DNA of 64,000 bases, from positions 124,001 to 188,000 of the forward strand of contig CAZYGI010000001.1 of assembly GCA_964647255.1 (NCBI GenBank), in the 5' to 3' direction. The notes under the pieces were generated by a model. That model saw nothing but the letters and a program-made list of their open reading frames with translations, did no database searches and had not been told where the DNA came from. The position numbers were made by a program, and so were the translations under genes. This document shows, piece after piece, positions 1-7,105 of the stretch. The stretch comes from CAWJEL01 sp964647255 (lineage in GTDB: Bacteria > Chloroflexota > Anaerolineae > CG2-30-64-16). Each line of letters opens with the position of its first letter. Position 1 is the first letter of the stretch.

Positions 1-438
1 ACCGTCAAGGATGCAGTCCTCCGGCTGGCGCGCGAGCTGAAGCTCGAGCGGGCGGACGCGTTGGCCGGGCCGTTGTCGTATGAACTGCTGCCCGACCTGG
101 CGCGCGACAACCTCCAGATCGGGCTTTCGGTCGTGTTGGATAGCCCCGCAGGATATCGTGAGTTCCGCGAGCGCGTAGGCCGCCTGGCCCAGAGTGCGAA
201 GGTCGAGCTGAAGGTGATTGAGTGCATCTGCTCGGATGAGGCGCTGCTCCGGGATCGGGTTGAGGCACGGGGCCGAGAGCTGCCGGCGTCTCGCGACGAT
301 GACTGGGCCGGATATCAAAGCACGCGGGCCCGCTTTGAAGGGCTTACGGAGCGCCGGCTGGTTGTGGACACCGCCGAGCCGGTCGCAGTCAATTTGCGAA
401 AGATCATGTCATATCTTGGCGTGGAGCGCGGCGCCTGA
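1..438 (+). CDS. ATP-binding kinase-like protein, 5' end outside window
   Basis: The frame is open from the first base to a TGA at 436-438, so the gene begins upstream and only about 145 C-terminal residues are visible. The part seen carries a conserved stretch 'VVLDSPAGYREFRERV', then a beta-strand/loop 'KVIECICSDEALLRDRVEAR' and a C-terminal helix, the usual layout of the second half of small P-loop kinases of the predicted-kinase/AAA_33 type, where the Arg-rich part forms the lid. The Walker A motif would lie outside the window. The substrate is not deducible. The next gene starts 24 bases downstream on the same strand and may share its transcript. Confidence 0.6.
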   Translation, partial: TVKDAVLRLARELKLERADALAGPLSYELLPDLARDNLQIGLSVVLDSPAGYREFRERVGRLAQSAKVELKVIECICSDEALLRDRVEARGRELPASRDDDWAGYQSTRARFEGLTERRLVVDTAEPVAVNLRKIMSYLGVERGA

Positions 439-462
439 AAAAGAAATGCGCATGAGGTGGTT

Positions 463-1245
463 ATGGCTATCATCCAAGTGGTGCTTTTCGATTTGGGCGG
501 CACCTTGCTGCACTATGAGCAGCCGCCGGAACACAGTTTCGACGCGCTGAACGGCATTGCGATGCGGGCGTGCCTGGAGGCCGCGACCCAGGCCGGCGCC
601 CGCATCCCGGATCCCGATCTGGCCGTGCGCGCCGTCGGCCGCATGGCGGCTGCGATGGAGGCGCGCGCCACGCGCACCCAATACGCCAACACCGCGGAAG
701 TGATCATCAACGATGGCCTGGAAGCGATCGGCGTGAAACTCCCGGCGAAGGCCTGGGATGCCGGGCTGGCCGCCTATTACGAGGCGATTTCGGCGCACGT
801 CAAGCCGGTGGACGGCGATGCGGTCTCGGTGCTGGCGCAATTGACCGCCCAGGGACGCGGCCTGGGCCTGGTCTCGAACACCTTCTGGGCGCCTGCGCTG
901 CACGACGCCGACCTGGCCCGCTTTGGGCTGTTGGATTATCTGCCGGTGCGCGTCTATTCGAGCGCCTTCGGCATGACCAAACCGCATCCCTCCATCTATC
1001 GCCACGCGTTGGATAAGCTGGATGTCGCGCCGGCCGAGGCGGTTTTCGTGGGGGATAAGCTCAAAGTGGATGTGGCCGGGCCACAAAAGCTCGGCATGCG
1101 CGCGGCGCTCATCCGCTCGCCCTTCCGCGTCGAGAGCGACCCGGAGATCATCCCCGACGCGACGATCGAGACCATCGCCGAGCTGCCCGCGCTGCTCCTG
1201 GCCTGGGATCAGGCCATCGAAGCGCGCGCCAAATCCGCCTGGTGA
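463..1245 (+). CDS. HAD-superfamily hydrolase
   Basis: This 260-residue protein belongs to the haloacid dehalogenase superfamily (subfamily IA, with a helical cap between motifs I and II). Motif I is 'FDLGGTLL', motif II 'GLVSNTF', the motif III lysine is in 'MTKPHPSIYRHAL' and motif IV is 'VFVGDKLKVDVAG'. The second acidic residue of the usual DxD motif I is Gly here, as in a known subgroup annotated as HAD hydrolases, so general acid/base catalysis may differ. I chose the ATG at 463 rather than the GTG at 457 because GAGG at 454-457 is correctly spaced for it. Substrate unknown; small phosphorylated metabolites are typical. Confidence 0.85.
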   Translation: MAIIQVVLFDLGGTLLHYEQPPEHSFDALNGIAMRACLEAATQAGARIPDPDLAVRAVGRMAAAMEARATRTQYANTAEVIINDGLEAIGVKLPAKAWDAGLAAYYEAISAHVKPVDGDAVSVLAQLTAQGRGLGLVSNTFWAPALHDADLARFGLLDYLPVRVYSSAFGMTKPHPSIYRHALDKLDVAPAEAVFVGDKLKVDVAGPQKLGMRAALIRSPFRVESDPEIIPDATIETIAELPALLLAWDQAIEARAKSAW

Positions 1246-1403
1246 AACGCTGCGCCGCCACCGCGCCGGTTTCCTCGCCTATTTCTTGAGAGAATCGCCA
1301 GGATCAGGCGATGAGGGTAGAGAGCAGAACGGCTCCCCCCGTCCCCTGATCCCGGCCCTCTCGCCTCTCTGTGCCTTCCTGCGCTTTGTATCCCCTCTTC
1401 CCG

Positions 1404-1419
1404 AAGTTATCCATAACTT
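1404..1419. promoter_or_regulatory. Perfect palindrome upstream of secreted protease gene
   Basis: AAGTTAT-CC-ATAACTT is a 7-2-7 perfect inverted repeat 67 bases before the start codon of the protease-like gene at 1486. It lies in an unusually AT-rich patch of the 1246-1485 spacer. A weak -35-like TTGAGT begins inside its right edge (1418-1423). It could be an operator for a dimeric regulator; no regulator is identified. The rest of the spacer shows nothing I can name. Confidence 0.3.
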
Positions 1420-1485
1420 GAGTTAGTATTGAGGCAAGATTGTGTTATCGTGCCAGCTCCATCCGGATTCAGGAGGACTTTTCAC

Positions 1486-4413
1486 ATGTCCAAGCTCCAC
1501 GTGACCCTGGTGGTTGCGGTCCTGGTGGCGGCGGCCGTCATTGGCGTTCCAAACCGCGCCGTCGCGACTTTTTCGGCGCAGACGCAAGGCTGCACCCAGC
1601 TTCAGAGCCCGACGCAGATTTCATCCCCCGGCCTGATCAACTTCGACACGTTGCCGAATGCGACGGTCATCGGCAACAACTACGCTGCGGCTTACGGCGT
1701 GCGGTTCGAGAACTCGGCGACCAACAAGGCCATCATCTTCGGCCCTGATCCTGCGCCGCACTCCGCGCCCAACGTGGCAATCAACAACGCGGTCTCCCCG
1801 AACACTAGCAACAACGTACCGCTGGTGTTCACCTTTGATGCGCCGAAAACCGATGTGGGCTTCTACATGGGCAACGGCGAGACCCAGCAGCCCACGGCCC
1901 TGCTGACCGCCTACAACGCCGCCGGCGCCATTATCTGTCAGAAGCGGTATGTCAACGTGCCGGAGGCGCACACCGCGTTCTTCGGCATCAACGATCCGAC
2001 CGGCAGCATCGTCACGATCACGCTGGATTATGGCAACACCGCGCTCAGCGAATCCATTGATGATCTGTACTTTGCGCCCTACTCGCCGCCCCGGCCCACG
2101 GTGACGGCCACCCCGACGCGGACGCGCACGCCCGCGCCGACCCGCACCGCCACTCCGACGGCGACGCGCACGCCTACGCCGACCCCCACATCCAGCCTGC
2201 CGGCCGTGCTGGCTCTGCCGTACCTGCCGGTGCTGAAGTTTGCGCCGGCCCTGTTTTCGGGCGATCTGTCCATCTACGGCATCGAGATCACCCAGGGCAT
2301 CCAGTGTTTCGATACCAGCAAGGGGCTGACCGGATGCCCCGACAACTCGCTGCCGGTGGTCGCCAAAAAGGACACCACCGCACGCATCTACCTCCGTTAC
2401 ACCGGCGCTTTGGGCAGCATGAGCAACGTGCCGGTGCGGCTGCACATCTTTGCAAACGGCGTCGAGTACATCGCGAACGCGTCCGGCAAGGCGACGCCCG
2501 CCCTCGACCAGAGCAAGACGGACAGCGCAAACATCTACTTCAACGTGAATTTCTCAAGCGACATCCCCGTGAGCTTCTACGCAGAAGTAGACCCGGATCA
2601 CACGATTTTCGAGACCAACGAGGGCAACAACCGCTACCCGGCGAGCGGCACGCTCACGCTTAATTTCCGCACGCGCGATACGTTGAAGACGGTCGGCTGG
2701 CGGCTGCGCTACCACCCGAGCGGCTACAGCGGCAACCAGTACGCGGGCGGCTGGGCGGTCAACGGCGGCGCGGCCGACTGGTGGGAGGAGCTTCTGCCCA
2801 TCCGCAATAACGGCATCAACTATGTGGTGAAGAGCGGTTACCTGGACTGGACGAGCAGCCTGGGAAGCGGCGACGGGCAGCATGCGTTGATCAGCTATCT
2901 CAACCTGGAGTGGATGAAGGAAAACCTCCTTGCCTTCATCTTCGGCACGGGGACGCTGACCGGCGCGGATCACCTCTACGGCTGGGCGCCGAGCGCCGGT
3001 TACAGCGGTGGCCACGCCGACATGCCGATCTACCCGCACGCAGGCGGCCTGGGCGTGGTGGGCATCGGCACGGATCTTGCGGGGACGAGCACCGACGATC
3101 CGGGCGGAGGCGCGTACATCTTCGGCCACGAACTGACGCACGACTACAACATCTACCACACCAACACCGCGGACAGTTGCGGTTCGCAGGATAGCAACTC
3201 GAACTTCCCGTACAGCACATCGAGCATCCAGGAATTCGGCTTCAACCCGATCACCGGCAAGATCTATAACCCGGCGCAGACGCACGACCTGATGAGCTAC
3301 TGCCCGGCGGGCGGCTCACGACAGGGCTGGATCTCGCCGTTCACCTGGAACAAGATGTTCACCGGCCTGGCGACGACCGCACTGAACGCGGCGGCGGCTT
3401 CGCCCGAACAGCCCAACGTCGGCATCCTGTACGAGACCGCGGCCGCGCAATCGCTAATGGTGTCGGCGACGATCTACAACCCCGACGTGTCGGCGCAGAA
3501 GGGCGGCAAGCTCGGCGACCTGGTGCGGGTCAGCGGCGGGCTGGCGTATGATGTGCCGCAGGGCGAGTACGCGATCGAGCTGCGCAAGGGCAGTTCGGTG
3601 CTGGCGCAGAAGAGCTTTATGGTCAGCTTCCGCAGCGAGTACGCGGGCCACGGCGGCACGCATCCTGAAGGGACCGCGGACGCGCCGCCTTTCCCGCCCG
3701 AGCCGTCGCCCCAGGCGGACGTGACGTTCATCCTGCCGTGGGTCGCAGGCGCGGATACGGTGGCGCTGGTTCATAACGGGCAGGTGCTCGACCAGCGCCG
3801 GGTCAGCGCCCACGCGCCGACGGTGCAGATCACCGGCCCGACCGCCGCGACGACCTGGCCGGCCGGCTCGATGCAGACCATCACCTGGACCGGCAGCGAC
3901 GCGGACGGCGATGCGCTGACCTACTCGCTGCTCTACAGCAACGACGGCGGTGCGCACTGGGTGCTGCTGGCGGATCACCTGACCGCGACATCCTACACCG
4001 TCGAGGTCAACTCGCTGGCCGGAGGGACCGATGCGCGGTTCCGCGTGGTCGCCAACGATGGGCTGGACATCGGTTCAGATGAGACGAAGGCTCCCATCAG
4101 CGTGCCCGACCAGGCGCCGTTCGTGGTGATCAGCAACCCGGCCAACGGTGCGACGTTCGTCCCCGGTGCGCTGATCGTGTTCCAGGGCTCGGCGACCGAC
4201 ATGGAGGATGGCACGCTGCCCGATGGGGCGCTGGTGTGGTCGAGCGATCGCCAGGGCGTGCTCGGCACCGGGCCGTCGCTGCCGACGAACACTCTGCTGC
4301 CCGGCCCGCACGTCATCAAGCTGACTGCCACCGACAGCAAGGGCCAAGCGTCCACGCTCACAGTTGGCGTCTTCATCGGCACGCGCATCTACCTGCCGGT
4401 GATGATGAAGTAG
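1486..4413 (+). CDS. Secreted zincin-like metalloprotease with Pro/Thr linker and C-terminal IYLPVMMK tail
   Basis: A 975-residue exported protein. Residues 1-27 form a signal peptide ending near 'NRAVA'. The N-terminal domain (about 30-205) resembles an all-beta cell-surface domain. Residues 205-240 are a Pro/Thr/Arg-rich linker. A CARDB-like beta domain with 'FETNEGNNRYP' follows. The middle contains 'FGHELTHDYNIYH', that is HExxHxxxxxH, which gives three histidines and a glutamate spaced as in metzincins, with Asn where the family Gly usually sits. The C-terminal third has two Ig/PKD-like domains ('DADGDALTYSLLYS', 'SATDMEDG'). The chain ends in IYLPVMMK. ATG 1486 is chosen because AGGAGG lies at 1471-1476; an upstream TTG would spoil the signal peptide. 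Proteolytic activity is inferred from the motif only. Confidence 0.75.
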   Translation: MSKLHVTLVVAVLVAAAVIGVPNRAVATFSAQTQGCTQLQSPTQISSPGLINFDTLPNATVIGNNYAAAYGVRFENSATNKAIIFGPDPAPHSAPNVAINNAVSPNTSNNVPLVFTFDAPKTDVGFYMGNGETQQPTALLTAYNAAGAIICQKRYVNVPEAHTAFFGINDPTGSIVTITLDYGNTALSESIDDLYFAPYSPPRPTVTATPTRTRTPAPTRTATPTATRTPTPTPTSSLPAVLALPYLPVLKFAPALFSGDLSIYGIEITQGIQCFDTSKGLTGCPDNSLPVVAKKDTTARIYLRYTGALGSMSNVPVRLHIFANGVEYIANASGKATPALDQSKTDSANIYFNVNFSSDIPVSFYAEVDPDHTIFETNEGNNRYPASGTLTLNFRTRDTLKTVGWRLRYHPSGYSGNQYAGGWAVNGGAADWWEELLPIRNNGINYVVKSGYLDWTSSLGSGDGQHALISYLNLEWMKENLLAFIFGTGTLTGADHLYGWAPSAGYSGGHADMPIYPHAGGLGVVGIGTDLAGTSTDDPGGGAYIFGHELTHDYNIYHTNTADSCGSQDSNSNFPYSTSSIQEFGFNPITGKIYNPAQTHDLMSYCPAGGSRQGWISPFTWNKMFTGLATTALNAAAASPEQPNVGILYETAAAQSLMVSATIYNPDVSAQKGGKLGDLVRVSGGLAYDVPQGEYAIELRKGSSVLAQKSFMVSFRSEYAGHGGTHPEGTADAPPFPPEPSPQADVTFILPWVAGADTVALVHNGQVLDQRRVSAHAPTVQITGPTAATTWPAGSMQTITWTGSDADGDALTYSLLYSNDGGAHWVLLADHLTATSYTVEVNSLAGGTDARFRVVANDGLDIGSDETKAPISVPDQAPFVVISNPANGATFVPGALIVFQGSATDMEDGTLPDGALVWSSDRQGVLGTGPSLPTNTLLPGPHVIKLTATDSKGQASTLTVGVFIGTRIYLPVMMK

Positions 4414-4436
4414 CGAGAAAGACAACCGTGGGAACA

Positions 4437-4475
4437 TGAAGGGCGCAGAGATGCTTCGGCTCTCTGCGCCCTTCA
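4437..4475. terminator. Strong bidirectional hairpin between convergent genes
   Basis: TGAAGGGCGCAGAGA (4437-4451) pairs perfectly with 4461-4475, and the loop holds a further GC/GC pair closed by a TTCG tetraloop. It lies 23 bases after the protease stop and before the gatB 3' end, so it can end transcription from both sides. There is no clear T-tract, so efficiency is uncertain. Confidence 0.6.
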
Positions 4476-4638
4476 CGTTGTCGCGGCCGTCTGTGATGGC
4501 TCTATCCGGTTCTGCGCGCTTTGCGTTTCGCGCGTTGCTTTTGCTCCTGCAGCAGATCGAATTTCAAGTTCCGGTCGTTGATCGCTCTGCCAAGCCGCTT
4601 GCGCTCAGTTGGATCGGCGCAAGCGGTCAAGGCGGTCG

Positions 4639-6174
4639 TTATCTCTGCAGCGCCACTTCCAGCAGCTCGCGCATCACCGCGGGGTTGCCTTTACCCTTGG
4701 TTTCTCGCATCACCTGGCCCATCAGCCAGCCGAAGACCTTCTCCTCGCCGCCGCGATAGCGGGCGACCTCGGCGGGGAACTTTGCCAGCGCGCCCGCGAC
4801 CACCTGCGCCAGCGCGTCCGCGTCGCTGACCTGCGCCAGCCCAAGCTCCCGGATGACCTGGCCGGCGGGCCGGCCGGTCTCGAACATGACGCCGAGCGCC
4901 TTTTTGCCGCCGTTCTGGTTGACCTGGCCCGTCGCGACCAACCCCAGCAGCTCGGCCAGGGCGGCCGGCGTCACTTGCACCGCGCCGATCCCGATTCCGG
5001 CCGCGTTCATCAGCCGAAACAGCTCACCGGTGATCCAGTTGGCGATGGTTTTGGCGCAAGAAACCAGGTTTCTGCAAGAAACCAGGTTTCTTGCAGAAAC
5101 CTGGTTTCTAAGCGCGGACAGGGTCGCCTCGAAATACTCCGCCACGCCGCGATCCAGGGCCAGCAGTTGCGCATCGCGCGGGTCGAGACCCAGCTCGTCC
5201 ACGTAGCGCGCGCGCTTGGCGTCCGGCAGCTCCACCAGACGAGAGCGGATCTCATCCACCCAGGCGCGATCCACCAGCAGGGGCGGCAGATCGGGCTCCG
5301 GGAAGTAGCGGTAGTCATCGGACGACTCTTTCACCCGCTGGACGACCGTGCGGCCGCGCGCCTCGTCCCAGCCCATCGTCACCTGCACCACGCGTTCCCC
5401 GCGTTCGAGCAGCACGGTCTGGCGGGCGATCTCGTACTCTAGCGCCTGCACCACGGAGCGAAACGAATTGAGGTTCTTCACCTCAACCTTGGTGCCGAAC
5501 GCAGCCTGGCCGACCGGCCGCAGGCTGACGTTGGCCTCGCATCGCATCGCGCCCCGCTCCATATCCGCGCTGCTGACGCCCAGGTAACGCAGGATCTGTT
5601 GGAGCTTCACCAGGTAGGCGCGGGCTTCCTCGGGCGAACGCATGTCGGGTTCGGTGACGATTTCCAGCAGCGGGACGCCGGCCCGGTTGAGGTCCACCAG
5701 GGTGTAGCTGCCGCGCCCCTGGCTGAGCCGCGTATCGCCCGCCTCGCTGCCGCCGTGCACCAGCTTGCCGGTGTCCTCCTCCAGGTGCGCCCGCGTGATC
5801 CCGATCCGCTTGATCTCAGCCTCGGCCTGATCCTCAGCCTTAATCTCTACCTCGATCCACCCTTCGCGACAGAACGGCAGCTCGTACTGGCTGATCTGAT
5901 AGCCCTTCGGCAGGTCCGCGTAGTGGTAATTCTTGCGGGCAAAGACCGCATGCTCGGAGATCGTGCAGTTGAGGGCCAGCCCGGCCAGGATCGTCTTCTC
6001 CACAGCCGCGCGGTTGATCACCGGGAGGCTGCCCGGCAGCGCCATGCACACCGGGCAGACGTGCGTGTTCGGCGTCGCGGCCGCGTAATCCGCGCTGCAC
6101 CCGCAGAACATCTTGGAGTGCGTTTGGAGCTGGGCGTGAACTTCCAGCCCGATGATGGTTTCGTAGATGGTCAT
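4639..6174 (-). CDS. gatB: Aspartyl/glutamyl-tRNA(Asn/Gln) amidotransferase subunit B
   Basis: GatB (511 residues) is the tRNA-binding kinase/amidotransferase subunit of GatCAB, which converts Glu-tRNA(Gln) and Asp-tRNA(Asn) to the amidated forms. The start 'YETIIGLEVHAQLQTHSKMFCGC' and 'NTHVCPVCMALPGSLPVIN' are family hallmarks and include the zinc-binding cysteines; 'LEEDTGKLVHGG' and 'DLNRAGVPLLEIVTEPDM' follow. The C-terminal tail is the YqeY-like helical domain. The start is an ATG at 6174. An 18-residue in-frame insert made of a hexapeptide repeated three times sits just before 'AKTIANWITGEL', between the catalytic part and the tail (see the repeat at 5056-5109). gatA and gatC are not in the window. 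Confidence 0.97.
   Translation of the reverse strand: MTIYETIIGLEVHAQLQTHSKMFCGCSADYAAATPNTHVCPVCMALPGSLPVINRAAVEKTILAGLALNCTISEHAVFARKNYHYADLPKGYQISQYELPFCREGWIEVEIKAEDQAEAEIKRIGITRAHLEEDTGKLVHGGSEAGDTRLSQGRGSYTLVDLNRAGVPLLEIVTEPDMRSPEEARAYLVKLQQILRYLGVSSADMERGAMRCEANVSLRPVGQAAFGTKVEVKNLNSFRSVVQALEYEIARQTVLLERGERVVQVTMGWDEARGRTVVQRVKESSDDYRYFPEPDLPPLLVDRAWVDEIRSRLVELPDAKRARYVDELGLDPRDAQLLALDRGVAEYFEATLSALRNQVSARNLVSCRNLVSCAKTIANWITGELFRLMNAAGIGIGAVQVTPAALAELLGLVATGQVNQNGGKKALGVMFETGRPAGQVIRELGLAQVSDADALAQVVAGALAKFPAEVARYRGGEEKVFGWLMGQVMRETKGKGNPAVMRELLEVALQR
5056..5109. repeat. Three palindromic 15-mers in frame inside gatB
   Basis: Three copies of AGAAACC(A/T)GGTTTCT at 5059-5073, 5077-5091 and 5095-5109, separated by GCA or TGC, give an exact 18-base period. 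On the gatB strand they encode RNQVSA, RNLVSC, RNLVSC. Each unit is a near-perfect palindrome, so the array reads similarly on both strands. The length is a multiple of three and leaves gatB open. Confidence 0.9.
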
Positions 6175-6185
6175 AATCTGTGTCT

Positions 6186-6656
6186 TCAGCCCTTGATCAG
6201 CCCGCCGTGATAGACAAGCTCATAGACCCGACTGTCCCCACGGCAGATCCATTCCATCCCGGTGAAGCAGGCCACGTCCCCTTGGCTCGTGTCGGTGTAG
6301 GTGAAACCGTCCACTACGTGTTCAAAGCCGCCAAGAAAACGTCCCCGCTTGTACATTTCGGACAGGCTTGCCTTGATGACTTGTCCCGCCTGCGCGGCGC
6401 TGATCATCTCCGGTTCCAGGATGCGTCCGTAGTAGTTCATCGCCCAAACAGGCGCGTCCTGAAAGTAGACGACCTCTTCGCCCAGGAAATCCGACCCACC
6501 GAAGTAGCTGTCAAGATAAGCAAAGCGGCCGTCTTCGAAGCGCAAATCGTGCGATCCAGGCCGGCAAGCTGGCGCTACTGCCCCGCCGCCGACGTAGGTC
6601 GCGGCCTTGGCGCGCACGATGAACGTGTTCAGTTGGTCGAGAGGAAGTTCCAGCAT
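6186..6656 (-). CDS. DUF5680 domain protein
   Basis: A 156-residue soluble protein with the pattern of DUF5680: an opening 'LDQLNTFIVRAKAATYVGGG', then 'RPGSHDLRFEDGRFAYLDSYFGG', 'FLGEEVVYFQDAPVWAMNYYG' and a closing GDVACFTGMEWI. The family is small, cytosolic and of unknown function, and is sometimes fused to helix-turn-helix domains in other bacteria; no such domain is present here. ATG 6656 has AGGAG seven bases upstream. It ends 11 bases before the gatB start on the same strand, so the two genes are probably co-transcribed. Confidence 0.75.
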   Translation of the reverse strand: MLELPLDQLNTFIVRAKAATYVGGGAVAPACRPGSHDLRFEDGRFAYLDSYFGGSDFLGEEVVYFQDAPVWAMNYYGRILEPEMISAAQAGQVIKASLSEMYKRGRFLGGFEHVVDGFTYTDTSQGDVACFTGMEWICRGDSRVYELVYHGGLIKG

Positions 6657-6726
6657 GTTTTCGCTCCTGGTGGAGGATTCTAAGTCCGGGTGGGGGTTCT
6701 GTCAATAGCCGCTGCAGAGGTTCTCT

Positions 6727-6856
6727 CCACCCGTTCCAGGTTCAGCGCCAGCAGCCGCTCAAGGATTTCATCATCAGTCAGGTCTCAGGGCCAGCCATAC
6801 GCGGTGAGCACGGCCGCGGCGAGCGCGCGGTGGACGAAGCCCAGCCAGGTCGGGCC
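6727..6856 (-). pseudogene. Decayed C-terminal tail of a type IIL restriction-modification enzyme (copy A)
   Basis: Read on the minus strand this stretch gives 'GPTWLGFVHRALAAAVLTAY', then GWP, an in-frame TGA at 6785-6787, and DLTDDEILERLLALNLERV. This matches the last 45 residues of the intact enzyme encoded at 11255-14116. The 32 bases at 6727-6758 are identical to 11263-11294. No upstream part of the enzyme is attached. From 6857 to 7105 I see no gene or clear structure. Confidence 0.7.
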
Positions 6857-7105
6857 GCGCCGGCCGCACCGCGCCCTGCCTGCGGCCGGCGCTTCCGAAC
6901 CAGCGGACGCCGTCATCATTGGCCGGGTGTCAGCCCGAAGTTGAACACGCCCAACCGCCTATCGTACTCCGAAGGCGCCCCGCAGTTGATCAGCCCCTAC
7001 GCGATGTGGAAATACCTGGCGCCTGATGTTCTCGCTGCGCCCGCATCGGTGTAGGACGTTGAGCTGGCAGGCTGGCCGGGTGTTCAAGAGCCGACCCTCC
7101 GGGCG

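Noticed and set aside
5056..5109. CRISPR-like repeat array
   Set aside because: Only three units with three-base spacers, palindromic and inside gatB; no cas genes in the window.
6690..6944. Plus-strand 84-codon frame near 6.8 kb
   Set aside because: It is the antisense of the type IIL tail remnant and has no independent evidence.
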